Below are positions 1 to 7,740 of a stretch of 54,657 nucleotides of DNA, piece after piece. The stretch is from CAKOSP01 sp964369625. Its GTDB lineage: Bacteria > Bacillota_I > Bacilli_A > RF39 > UBA660. The DNA is taken from assembly GCA_964369625.1 (NCBI GenBank), contig CAYJFC010000005.1, forward strand, positions 1 through 54,657, given 5' to 3'. The notes beneath the pieces are model-generated. The model searched no databases, was not told where the DNA came from, and worked only from the letters and a program-made list of their open reading frames with translations. Each line of letters opens with the position of its first letter. Positions within the stretch are counted from its first letter, which is position 1. The position numbers were made by a program, and so were the translations under genes.

Positions 1-230
1 AGCCAGGTTCAACATTTAAAATATTAACTCTTAGTGCAGCATTAGAAGAAGAAGTTAATTTATTTACAGATACTTATTTTGATAGTGGAAGTATAAATGT
101 AGAGGAATCGACGCTTCACTGCTGGAAATCAGGTGGTCATGGACTCCAAACGTATTTGGAAGTAGCAGAAAATTCTTGCAACCTTCTGGTAAGTACTCGA
201 ACACATTTGAAATTAACTATAATAGTTTAA
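1..230 (+). pseudogene. Truncated duplicate of penicillin-binding protein gene
   Basis: Positions 1-181 match 6650-6833 of the intact penicillin-binding protein gene nearly base for base. Differences are one 3-base deletion (a GTA lost after the GAAGAAGAA run) and scattered substitutions. The copy enters the window already inside the transpeptidase domain, includes the SxxK active-site region (S-T-F-K), and loses homology inside the SxN motif, right after Ser-Cys. The frame then runs through unrelated sequence to a TAA at 228-230. It lacks SxN, KTG and PASTA, so it cannot encode a working transpeptidase. How much of the 5' part lies upstream of the window is unknown. Confidence 0.9.
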
Positions 231-457
231 AATAAAAAGAAATAAATGATATTCTAGCATTAGTTAATAGTCATTATGATAAACCGTCATTTAACGTCAA
301 TACAAATAACATATTATCAAAATTTGAGGTATTTAGTGGAAATATATCAAATGTTAATATAAATGTAAATGAGCTATTATTTACAGCAACCAAACCAGAA
401 CGGTCAACGGTTTATATAATATTGCAAAAAAAATATTTGCAAAAAAAAATCATTTAA
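182..457 (+). pseudogene. Degraded reading frame of unknown origin
   Basis: Directly after the penicillin-binding protein homology ends, another frame reads as protein-like sequence from 182 to a TAA at 455-457, interrupted by one in-frame TAA at 233-235. It has no start codon or ribosome site. Segments such as DILALVNSHYDKPSF and NELLFTATKPERSTVY look like real, complex protein rather than AT-rich noise. I do not recognise the family. The 3' end overlaps the -35 of the next promoter. It is probably the tail of a gene joined to the penicillin-binding protein fragment by recombination. Confidence 0.4.
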
Positions 458-465
458 TATATAAT
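437..465 (+). promoter_or_regulatory. Promoter of the kinase/radical SAM/HD operon
   Basis: TTGCAA (437-442), a 17-base spacer and TATAAT (460-465) form a near-consensus sigma-A promoter. It lies about 20 bases before the first start codon at 485, whose Shine-Dalgarno GGGAG is at 473-477. Nothing similar is seen between the following genes, which overlap or abut, so this is probably the single operon promoter. Confidence 0.6.
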
Positions 466-484
466 AAAAAATGGGAGAAGTTTG

Positions 485-1066
485 ATGAACAATAAATTTG
501 ATATGAACATTTCCATATCTGGTACTTTAGGATCTGGAAAATCAACAATTTCTAAATTACTTCTTGAAGAATACAATTTTGATATAGTTTCTGCAGGAAC
601 TATAATGAGAAAGTTGGCGATAGAAAGAAATATGGAAATAAATGAATTCATTGATTTTATAGCTGATAAACCTCAATTTGATATGCTTATAGATAGAGAA
701 ATATCAAAAATTGGACTTCATAGCTGTAATACAATTTTCGATTCAAGAATTGCATGGTTTTTAGTTATGAATTCCTTTAAAATATTTTTGTATGCAAATG
801 ATGATGTTTCTGCAAAAAGAATTTTTCAAGATAAAAAAAGAATCAATGAATCTTTTGAAAGTGTTTCGGATGCAAAAGAAAAATTCAAAGAGAGATTCAA
901 AAAAACTATACAACGACTTAATTCACTATACCAAATAGATATTTTAAATAGGTAAAATTATGATTTATTTATTGATACATCTGATTTAACTATTGATGAA
1001 GTTTATTTAATAATAAAAACAGAGATGATTAACAGAAAAAATAAGATAAAGATAAGAGGTTTGTAA
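485..1066 (+). pseudogene. Cytidylate-kinase-like P-loop kinase with in-frame stop
   Basis: The N-terminus carries a Walker A loop (SGTLGSGKST) followed by an SAGTIMR segment and an FDSR segment, as in cytidylate-kinase-like (AAA_18/Cytidylate_kin2-type) NMP kinases. Translation from ATG 485 stops at TAA 953-955. The same frame then continues without a gap as YDLFIDTSDLTIDEVYLII, the typical C-terminal strand-helix of this family, to TAA at 1064-1066, one base before the next gene. One substitution at the first base of codon 953 (AAA or GAA to TAA) would explain the break. It is either a fresh nonsense pseudogene, a truncated but tolerated protein of about 156 residues, or a sequencing error. 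ATG 485 is preferred over TTG 482 because of the spacing to GGGAG. First gene of the operon. Confidence 0.75.
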
Positions 1067-1067
1067 T

Positions 1068-1673
1068 ATGAATATAGTTTCAAAAATAGTTTTTACTGGG
1101 GGTCCTTGTGCTGGCAAAACAGAAGGAATTAAAGTAGTAAAAGAATATTTAGAAAATAAAGGTTTTTTAGTAATCGTAATTGCTGAAACATCTACTCAAA
1201 TCATAGAGAGTGGCTTTAAATGGTGGGACAATTCAGTACCAGTAAATGTATATCAAAATTTGATTTTTAAGTACCAATTAGAAAGAGAAACTATAATTTT
1301 TGAGACAATAGAAAATTCAAATATGAAAAATGTAATCGTACTGTTAGATAGAGGATTAATGGATGGTAAAGCTTATATGAATGACATAGACTTTATTAAA
1401 ATGTTAAAAAATTATAGTTACGAAGAAAAAGATATTTTACAAAGATATAATATGGTAATACACTTACAAAGTGTTGCTTCTGTTGAAGAAAACTTATTTA
1501 ATAATGAAACTAATAAAAGCAGAAAATCAAGCGTGGAACAAGCAAAACTATTTGATCAAAATGTTAAACAAGCGTGGATAGAGCATAAAAATTTATTTGA
1601 AATCCCATTTTGTAAAAATTTTGAAGAAAAAACAGAAAAAATTCGAAAATATATTAAAGGGAATTTGAAATGA
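1068..1673 (+). CDS. AAA_28-type (TTD14-like) P-loop ATPase/kinase
   Basis: A 201-residue protein with Walker A GGPCAGKT (residues 11-18), a conserved TSTQIIESG segment after strand 2, and an LLDRG Walker B-like segment near residue 94. These are hallmarks of the AAA_28 nucleoside-kinase-like family, whose eukaryotic member TTD14 fuses this domain to a CYTH domain. A CYTH gene lies four genes downstream here, so the two modules occur as separate proteins in one operon. The substrate is unknown; a nucleotide or nucleoside kinase/GTPase role is likely from the fold. The start has a modest upstream AGAGG. The last four bases overlap the next start (ATGA), indicating translational coupling. Confidence 0.75.
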   Translation: MNIVSKIVFTGGPCAGKTEGIKVVKEYLENKGFLVIVIAETSTQIIESGFKWWDNSVPVNVYQNLIFKYQLERETIIFETIENSNMKNVIVLLDRGLMDGKAYMNDIDFIKMLKNYSYEEKDILQRYNMVIHLQSVASVEENLFNNETNKSRKSSVEQAKLFDQNVKQAWIEHKNLFEIPFCKNFEEKTEKIRKYIKGNLK

Positions 1674-2899
1674 AGATTTCAGATTTTAAAATAAATATAT
1701 TAAGAAATGGTGTTAGATTTTATCCTATTGATTTATTTACAAAACTTAGTGGTATAGAATCCTATAAGACTAAAAAAATAAAAACTAAACCTACAATAAT
1801 CGGTGATAAAGTTTACGATATGGCCAATGAAGTTAATTTAATTCCTTCTGAATTGCTAATTTCTAATGATACTTTTAATAGCATAGTAAAGCTTAGATAT
1901 AATGAAAATTCTTGTTATGAAATTAAGTTTGATGGTGAACAATTATTAATATGTACAAATAATAAACCTATACAAATTAAAATTGAAATGGTAAAAAAGT
2001 ATGATTTTTTAGAAAAAGAAATTGATATTGAAAAAAATGGAAGAAAATTAAAAGTTAAGGATTTTGTAGACATTGTAGGAATAGATAGAATATCTATCTT
2101 GTTTTTTGAAGGTTGTTATAACTGGAATTGTAATAAGGCTTGTAAATTTTGCGACTTGCATCCTAAAAGTATTGATGATGAAGTGATAAAACCATCAATC
2201 AATAATATAAATCAATTTGATTCTGTTCATGAGTGGTGGAAAAGCACAAGAGATTTTTATTTAAAAGGAATTCATTTATCCATGTTAGAAATTGAAAAGC
2301 ATAAATTCCCACATAAACATTTATTTTTTATGGCTGGTAATTTACCAACATCTGTAGATGTGTGGAAAATTAGTTTAGATTTGATTGAGTATTTATCTAA
2401 ATTTATTGACATAAGCTCTTATGATTCTTATTTGAATATCGCACCCCACGATTCATTAACTAATCTTAAAAAAGTAAAAAAATTAGGAATCAAACAAGTA
2501 CAGTATAATTTAGAAATAGCAAATGAACAGATATTTGAAGCTACTTGTCCTGGTAAATTAAGATATAATGAATTTTTATCAAAAATGATAGAGGCAGTAA
2601 GTATAATGGGATATGGAAATGTAAGAAGTAATTTTGTTTTTGGTTTGCAAGATACTAATGAGTTGATAGAGGAATTAAAAAAATTCGCAGTCATTGGAAT
2701 TACAAGCGATTATAGTGTATTCCAACCTAAAAAGCATACACCATTTCATAACAAAAAGGCTCCAAATTTTGATGATATTTTATATTTTTCTAATGAACTT
2801 GTGGATATATATATTAAATATGGTTTAAAACCTATATTTTGTTCTTTGAGTAGTCGTTCTAGTATAGTTAATGAATTGTATAATGAAAAAAATAAATAA
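1670..2899 (+). CDS. Radical SAM enzyme with unusual N-terminal domain
   Basis: 409 residues. About 140 N-terminal residues form a domain I do not recognise. Then comes the [4Fe-4S] cluster motif CNKACKFC (Cys154-x3-Cys158-x2-Cys161), preceded by another Cys149. The remainder fits a partial TIM barrel, with an LGIKQVQYNLEIANEQ segment and NFVFGLQD resembling the elongator/biotin-synthase-like branch. It should reductively cleave S-adenosylmethionine to start a radical reaction; the substrate cannot be inferred from sequence. It overlaps the preceding ATPase gene by four bases and the following gene by about 17 bases, so it is firmly inside the operon. No maturase or precursor peptide is adjacent, which argues against a RiPP pathway. 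Confidence 0.8.
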   Translation: MKISDFKINILRNGVRFYPIDLFTKLSGIESYKTKKIKTKPTIIGDKVYDMANEVNLIPSELLISNDTFNSIVKLRYNENSCYEIKFDGEQLLICTNNKPIQIKIEMVKKYDFLEKEIDIEKNGRKLKVKDFVDIVGIDRISILFFEGCYNWNCNKACKFCDLHPKSIDDEVIKPSINNINQFDSVHEWWKSTRDFYLKGIHLSMLEIEKHKFPHKHLFFMAGNLPTSVDVWKISLDLIEYLSKFIDISSYDSYLNIAPHDSLTNLKKVKKLGIKQVQYNLEIANEQIFEATCPGKLRYNEFLSKMIEAVSIMGYGNVRSNFVFGLQDTNELIEELKKFAVIGITSDYSVFQPKKHTPFHNKKAPNFDDILYFSNELVDIYIKYGLKPIFCSLSSRSSIVNELYNEKNK

Positions 2900-3905
2900 A
2901 ATATTTAAAAATCATGTTGTATATTTTGATTATGCGAGGTCGGGAATATTATACTTAACGATAGATGAAAATGAAAAAAATGAATTACTAGAAAACGGAT
3001 GGAAAGTTACAAATTACAAAAACGAATATAGATGTATCCCGCCCTCAATTTTTCTTACAGATATTACAGACATAAAGAAGATAATGTATCATAACAATAT
3101 AATTTTTACTTATGCTTTTTATTTATTTATAAAAGATATAACAAAAAAGAGACTCATTAAAAATTATATAGAAGAAATATTATTGAGAAGACATATTTAT
3201 TATAAAGATTTTAATTATCATATATCCGTGGGGCCAATTATTACTACTTCTATGATTATAGAAGGTGTAGACAAGAGAATTATAACTCTTAAACATGATA
3301 TAATAGATAAATTTATAAAAAGTAAAATTTATTTAGAATATTATAGCATAGCAGAAAAAGAAATAGGTACTAATAAAATTATTTCTAAAGTTAAAAATGA
3401 ACTAAAAAAAGAATTTCCTAATTTCTTTGATATAGTAGAAGAAAATAATAAAAATAACAAAAAGTATACTTATGAAAAAGATTTTTATCATTTAGATACA
3501 TCAATTTTAAATTATAATAATTATGATGTTATATTGTTTATACCTAATGGTTGTTATAAATTTATGTATAGTTTTATAGAATCAAATAATATCAATAAAA
3601 TTATGTTTTGGGAATTTCATATTGATAAAACTAAAGAAGGAAACTTGAAATTTTTTGAAAAAGACTTGAATAACAAAAGGGTATTAATTATAGACAGTGT
3701 TTACTCAGGTAAAACATTAAGTTTTTTGAAAACAGAACTCAACAAATTAAATTGCAAAACTGATATTCTTGGACTGTTTCCTAAAGATAAAAGCGTTTTA
3801 AATTTGTTAACATATACTTGCATTGTTAATAAAGTTATTTCTGTTGATAAAATAAAAGACAGCATTTTAGAAAACGTGTTTTTAGAAGTAACACATGGAG
3901 GGTAA
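2883..3905 (+). CDS. Phosphoribosyltransferase-fold protein
   Basis: About 340 residues. The C-terminal third has a PRPP-loop-like segment, RVLIIDSVYSGKTL, preceded by a strand-turn VILFIPNGCYK and followed by a helix, matching the type I phosphoribosyltransferase core (usual form VLIVDDVxxTGxT). One of the two usual acidic residues of the loop is replaced by Ser, so binding may be altered. The N-terminal 200 residues are unassigned. Two in-frame ATGs exist (2871 and 2883). Neither has a good Shine-Dalgarno; both lie inside the upstream gene, and 2883 is chosen because MKKINK is a common start in this genome. Likely role: transfer or release of a base on PRPP or a ribose-phosphate derivative within the operon's pathway. 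Inference only. Confidence 0.6.
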   Translation: MKKINKIFKNHVVYFDYARSGILYLTIDENEKNELLENGWKVTNYKNEYRCIPPSIFLTDITDIKKIMYHNNIIFTYAFYLFIKDITKKRLIKNYIEEILLRRHIYYKDFNYHISVGPIITTSMIIEGVDKRIITLKHDIIDKFIKSKIYLEYYSIAEKEIGTNKIISKVKNELKKEFPNFFDIVEENNKNNKKYTYEKDFYHLDTSILNYNNYDVILFIPNGCYKFMYSFIESNNINKIMFWEFHIDKTKEGNLKFFEKDLNNKRVLIIDSVYSGKTLSFLKTELNKLNCKTDILGLFPKDKSVLNLLTYTCIVNKVISVDKIKDSILENVFLEVTHGG

Positions 3906-3907
3906 AT

Positions 3908-4474
3908 ATGTTAGATAGACAAATCAAATTCAAAATTGATAATATAGATACAATTTTAAATAAATTTCGCAATTTGAATGCTGTGTTTATTGATGGTGTA
4001 TTTGAAAAGACAACTTTATTTGATAATGAAAATGGGGAACTTCAAAAAAATGGAATATTTATAAGAACAAGAAATGGATATGAAAATACTTTGACTTTGA
4101 AAGAGCGAGATGATAGTTTAAAACATGATTACTTTGAGCGAAAAAAGACAACGATTGAAATTGAAAATGTAGATGATATGAACTATGTTTTGAAAGTAAT
4201 GGGATTAATAAATAATAAAGTAATGGAAAAGTATAGATTGTCATGGATAATAGAACAGATTAATGTTACCATTGATGAACTGCCATATGGAGTTTTTTTA
4301 GAAATACATGGAGATGATAAAGAAATAAATAAAATATGTGAATTGATAGATATAAAAAAAGAAAATATAATTAATGAAACATATTGGGATTTAGCTAAGC
4401 AATATGGGTATTTAAAAAAAGATATAGTTTTTGGTAGAAAACATATTTATTTATTAGGAAGTTTTATGAATTAG
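3908..4474 (+). CDS. CYTH-domain protein (class IV adenylate cyclase/thiamine-triphosphatase superfamily)
   Basis: 188 residues with the CYTH tunnel-fold pattern: an N-terminal strand, a phosphate-binding basic strand (IFIRTRNG), LTLKERD, an ERKKTTIEIEN segment, MGL, KYRLSW, TIDELPYGVFLEIHGD, and a C-terminal NETYWDLAKQYGY. The usual N-terminal ExExK signature is degenerate (RQIKFKI), while the internal Lys/Arg/Glu network is kept. Family members hydrolyse or cyclise triphosphates or bind polyphosphate in a metal-dependent way. Paired with the AAA_28 ATPase upstream it recalls eukaryotic TTD14. It starts two bases after the previous stop with GGAGGG just upstream, a strong ribosome site. Confidence 0.75.
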   Translation: MLDRQIKFKIDNIDTILNKFRNLNAVFIDGVFEKTTLFDNENGELQKNGIFIRTRNGYENTLTLKERDDSLKHDYFERKKTTIEIENVDDMNYVLKVMGLINNKVMEKYRLSWIIEQINVTIDELPYGVFLEIHGDDKEINKICELIDIKKENIINETYWDLAKQYGYLKKDIVFGRKHIYLLGSFMN

Positions 4475-4482
4475 GAGAATAT

Positions 4483-5184
4483 ATGAAAAAAAATAATTTT
4501 TTAGAAGAATTAACATTTGATGAATTGAAAATAAATAATTTGCTTAAGCAAATTAATCCAGAATTGAAAAAGTATATCGAAAAAAATATTGTTGATGAGT
4601 ATCAACTGAATGATGGTGGACATAATATAAATCATATTAACTATGTTTTAAAACGTGCTTTTGAATTGAATAATGATAATGTTGATATTGATATATTGTA
4701 CACATGTATAATGTTTCATGATATTGCTTGCCATATAGATAGAGAAAACCATGAAAAACTATCTGCCATTAGAGCTTTTAACGATGGTTTTTTAAATAAC
4801 TACTTTAACAAGGATGATATGCAATTAATAAAAGAGGCAATTGAAGATCATCGTGCTTCTTTGGAATATGAACCTAGAAATATATATGGTAAAATACTGT
4901 CTTCATCTGATAGAAAAGTGGAGATTAAAGTTTATTTAATTTCTTCTATGTCATTTGATATAAAGAAACACTCTGACATGCCCAAAAATGATGTTATTGA
5001 AGCTTCATATAATTTCGCTGTTAAAAAGTTTGGGAAATCAGGATATGCAATTAATAAATCTTATATTTCAGATGGGAAATACGAAAAATTTTTAAGTGAT
5101 TTACAATATTTAATAAGTAATAAAGGAGAATATTTTGAAGTTGCAGGTATTGTATATGATAATATACTAAAAAATGGTAGCTAA
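4483..5184 (+). CDS. HD-domain phosphohydrolase
   Basis: 233 residues with a full HD metal-binding set: His47/His51 (GGHNINH), His79-Asp80 (FHDIACH), His123 (EDHRAS) and Asp143 (SSDR). The family hydrolyses phosphomonoesters or diesters of nucleotides. As the last gene of the operon it could remove phosphate from, or degrade, a nucleotide product made by the kinase/PRTase/CYTH genes, an inference from context. AGGAG sits just before the start, and the gene follows the CYTH gene by eight bases. A weak hairpin (TATCTC...GAGATA, about 5218-5240) follows, without a good T-tract. Confidence 0.75.
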   Translation: MKKNNFLEELTFDELKINNLLKQINPELKKYIEKNIVDEYQLNDGGHNINHINYVLKRAFELNNDNVDIDILYTCIMFHDIACHIDRENHEKLSAIRAFNDGFLNNYFNKDDMQLIKEAIEDHRASLEYEPRNIYGKILSSSDRKVEIKVYLISSMSFDIKKHSDMPKNDVIEASYNFAVKKFGKSGYAINKSYISDGKYEKFLSDLQYLISNKGEYFEVAGIVYDNILKNGS

Positions 5185-5325
5185 AAAAAGATTTAGTTTT
5201 ATATAAAAAATATGCTGCTATCTCAAAATAATGAGATAAATTTGGAACAAGAATAATGTCAACTTATATGATGTTGTTTTTTTTGTATTAGTTCAAATAT
5301 GTTTTAATTAGAAATGAGGAAATTT

Positions 5326-5508
5326 ATGATTGATAATAAAATAGAAATAAAAACAGATACAAAAAAGTTTTCTATTGAATATAAATTGTTAGAATATAGA
5401 TTATATATTAATCAAAGTTTGTACGATGATGGAGCTTTAACATTTAGAGAATATAATAATATGGCTAATAATATTTATAGCAAAATGAAAAAACAGGAAC
5501 TAATTTAG
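5326..5508 (+). CDS. Small protein of unknown function
   Basis: 60 residues, charged, with an EYRLYINQSLYDDGALTFRE segment ending in a predicted helix. The pattern of a short helical stretch with LY-x-x-G and a following Y/F-x-x-M resembles small SHOCT-like proteins often carried next to recombinases on Firmicutes mobile elements, but this is a loose resemblance. ATG 5326 is preferred to 5314 because GAGG at 5316-5319 gives correct spacing. It stands between the HD gene and a CBS-domain remnant, in a part of the island that looks like mobile-element debris. Confidence 0.45.
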   Translation: MIDNKIEIKTDTKKFSIEYKLLEYRLYINQSLYDDGALTFREYNNMANNIYSKMKKQELI

Positions 5509-5569
5509 CGAATTAAATCTTAATAAAAGTTGCTAAGAATATTAAAATAGTTGAATTGGATTATTTTAT

Positions 5570-5719
5570 AAAAAAATAAATGTTGCATTTAAAAAACTAC
5601 AGAAAAAAGTAGGAATGGCTATTGTAACAAATTCATTAAAAGAAGCCATAGGAATTATTACAATAGAAGATATATTAGAGGAACTAGTTGGAAATATAAT
5701 AGATGAATACGGAAACTAA
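5570..5719 (+). pseudogene. C-terminal remnant of CorC/HlyC-type CBS-domain protein
   Basis: An open frame after a TGA at 5552 gives an LQKKVGMAIVTNS segment and then GIITIEDILEELVGNI, ending at TAA 5717-5719. This is the diagnostic second CBS motif of the CNNM/CorC/HlyC magnesium-cobalt transporter family (MAIVxDxxGxxxGIVTxEDILEELVGEI). Only about 45 residues remain. The transmembrane domain, the first CBS motif and the C-terminal CorC_HlyC domain are missing, and there is no credible start. It is a decayed gene end. Its presence marks the right side of the island as a recombination or deletion scar. Confidence 0.8.
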
Positions 5720-5722
5720 ATA

Positions 5723-5757
5723 AAAGAAGTTAATATAAAAAAACTTCTTTTTCTTTT
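5723..5757 (+). terminator. Rho-independent terminator after the island
   Basis: The stem AAAGAAGTT (5723-5731) pairs with AACTTCTTT (5742-5750) and is followed by TTCTTTT. It insulates the island from the penicillin-binding protein gene that starts at 5788. Confidence 0.7.
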
Positions 5758-5787
5758 GGATTTAAATATATTTATATAGGTGATAAA

Positions 5788-7692
5788 ATGTTTGTTAATA
5801 ATATACATATTAGAATAAGATTTTTTCTTGCAGTTATAGCGATATGTTTAATAATAATAGTAGTTAGGGTATTTTATATACAAGTGTTTGCTTATGATAA
5901 GCTTAATACTTTAGCAGAAAGCTTATGGAGTAGAAACTTACCTATTGAAGCCAGCAGGGGATTAATAGTAGATCGCAATGGAAAAATTTTAGCAACTAAT
6001 AATACAACAGCTAGTTTAGTAGTAGTTCCAAATCAAATAGTAGATAAAAATTATGCTGCAGAAAAAATAAGTGAAATATTAAATGTCCCATACGATGACA
6101 TACTAGCGCACTTAAATAAAAATGTTTCAATGGAGAGAATTCATCCTGAAGGAAGAAGATTAGATCATGATGTGGCTGATGAAATAGATTCTTTAAAATT
6201 AGATGGAATATATTTACTTAAAGAAAATGAGAGGTATTATCCATACGAAGATTTACTTTCGCATACATTAGGTTATGTAGGAATTGATAATCAAGGTTTA
6301 TCAGGTATAGAACTTTATTATGATGAATATTTAACAGGTGAAAATGGCTCAATTAAATATTTTTCGGATGGCAAAGGAAATAAGTTAGAAATGGCTGAAA
6401 TATACGAAGCGCCAGTTAGTGGAGTAACGGTAGAACTTACCATAGATTTAAATCTTCAACTAGCTGTTGAAAATGAATTAAATAACGTAATGGATATGTA
6501 TGATGCTAAAGGAGCTATGGCACTTGCTATGGATCCAAACACTGGTGAAATTTTAGCTATATCTTCTAAACCTTCATTTGATTCTAATGAATATCAAAAT
6601 TATAATGAAGAAATTATAAATCGTAATTTACCAATATGGATGACTTTTGAGCCAGGTTCAACATTTAAAATATTAACTCTTAGTGCAGCATTAGAAGAAG
6701 AAGTAGTTAACTTATTTACAGATACTTATTTTGATAGTGGAAGTATAAATGTAGAGGGATCGACACTTCACTGCTGGAAATCAGGTGGTCATGGACTCCA
6801 AACGTATTTGGAAGTAGTAGAAAATTCTTGCAATACGGGGTTTGTTGATTTAGGACAAAAGCTTGGAACAGAAACTCTAATGAAATATGTGCATTTATTT
6901 GGATATGGTGAAAAAACAGGCATTGATGTAAATGGTGAATCTACAGGTATATTATTTGATGTGGAAAATATGGGGCCAGTGGAAACAGCAACTACAGCTT
7001 TTGGTCAAGGAATAAGTGTAACTCCAATTCAACAAGTTGCCGGGGTTTCAGCTGCGGTTAATGGTGGAAATTTGTATGTTCCATATTTAGCGAAATCATT
7101 TTTAGATAGCGAAACAAACAGTCTTATTCATGAAATAAATCCAATTTTAAAAAGAAATGTTATAAGTGAAGATACTTCTGATTTAGTTGCAATGGCGCTA
7201 GAAAGTGTTGTTGCCAATGGTACTGGAAGAAATGCCTATATAGAAAATTATCGTATTGGCGGTAAAACAGGAACAGCGCAAAAAGTGATAGATGGAGCAT
7301 ATTCTAAAACAGAGTATATCTTATCATTTATTGGCTTTATGCCTGCAGATGATCCTGAAATTGTGTTATACGTGGCAATTGATAGTCCTAAAGGTGTTGT
7401 TCAGTATGGTGGAACCGTAGCTGCTCCAGTTGCTAAAAATATATTTACATCTGCAATAAATATATTAGGAATAGAGCCTAGTGAAGAAGTATTGCCCAAA
7501 GAATACACATGGCTAGACGAAAAATATGTACAAATGCCTTGCACTGAAGGTGAAACTTTAGAAGAAGCTTTAAAAATGCTCAAAGGTTTCGAGGTAGAAT
7601 ATTCAGGAACTGGAGATAAGGTATTTTATCAAACTCCCGAATGTAATAGTTATATAAAAGAAGGTTCGAAAGTTATACTTCAATTAAATTAA
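5788..7692 (+). CDS. ftsI: PASTA-containing class B penicillin-binding protein (FtsI/SpoVD type)
   Basis: 634 residues: one N-terminal membrane anchor (about 10-30), a dimerisation domain, and a transpeptidase domain with SxxK (Ser291-Thr-Phe-Lys294), SxN (Ser347-Cys-Asn349) and KTG (493-495). A single C-terminal PASTA-like domain starts near 570. It cross-links peptidoglycan at the septum (FtsI/PbpB) or in spore cortex synthesis (SpoVD). One PASTA domain and the sporulation setting favour SpoVD, but the window does not show a second paralogue to decide. AGGTGAT precedes the ATG. mraY lies two genes downstream, as in dcw clusters, although murE, rsmH and ftsL are not seen. A truncated copy of its middle part lies at 1-181. 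Confidence 0.9.
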   Translation: MFVNNIHIRIRFFLAVIAICLIIIVVRVFYIQVFAYDKLNTLAESLWSRNLPIEASRGLIVDRNGKILATNNTTASLVVVPNQIVDKNYAAEKISEILNVPYDDILAHLNKNVSMERIHPEGRRLDHDVADEIDSLKLDGIYLLKENERYYPYEDLLSHTLGYVGIDNQGLSGIELYYDEYLTGENGSIKYFSDGKGNKLEMAEIYEAPVSGVTVELTIDLNLQLAVENELNNVMDMYDAKGAMALAMDPNTGEILAISSKPSFDSNEYQNYNEEIINRNLPIWMTFEPGSTFKILTLSAALEEEVVNLFTDTYFDSGSINVEGSTLHCWKSGGHGLQTYLEVVENSCNTGFVDLGQKLGTETLMKYVHLFGYGEKTGIDVNGESTGILFDVENMGPVETATTAFGQGISVTPIQQVAGVSAAVNGGNLYVPYLAKSFLDSETNSLIHEINPILKRNVISEDTSDLVAMALESVVANGTGRNAYIENYRIGGKTGTAQKVIDGAYSKTEYILSFIGFMPADDPEIVLYVAIDSPKGVVQYGGTVAAPVAKNIFTSAINILGIEPSEEVLPKEYTWLDEKYVQMPCTEGETLEEALKMLKGFEVEYSGTGDKVFYQTPECNSYIKEGSKVILQLN

Positions 7693-7694
7693 TA

Positions 7695-7722
7695 TTGCTT
7701 ACCATAAAATATTTGTTATAAT
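7695..7722 (+). promoter_or_regulatory. Extended -10 promoter for the RNB-like gene
   Basis: TTGCTT (7695-7700), a 16-base spacer and TGTTATAAT (-10 at 7717-7722). The Shine-Dalgarno AGGAG of the next gene follows about ten bases later. Confidence 0.6.
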
Positions 7723-7740
7723 AGGCATATAGGAGACTTT

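Noticed and set aside
1670..2899. Radical SAM protein as a RiPP-modifying enzyme
   Set aside because: No precursor peptide, SPASM domain or peptidase is nearby; neighbours are nucleotide-type enzymes.
5210..5245. Terminator after the HD gene
   Set aside because: The inverted repeat TATCTC/GAGATA is only six base pairs and lacks a T-tract directly after it.
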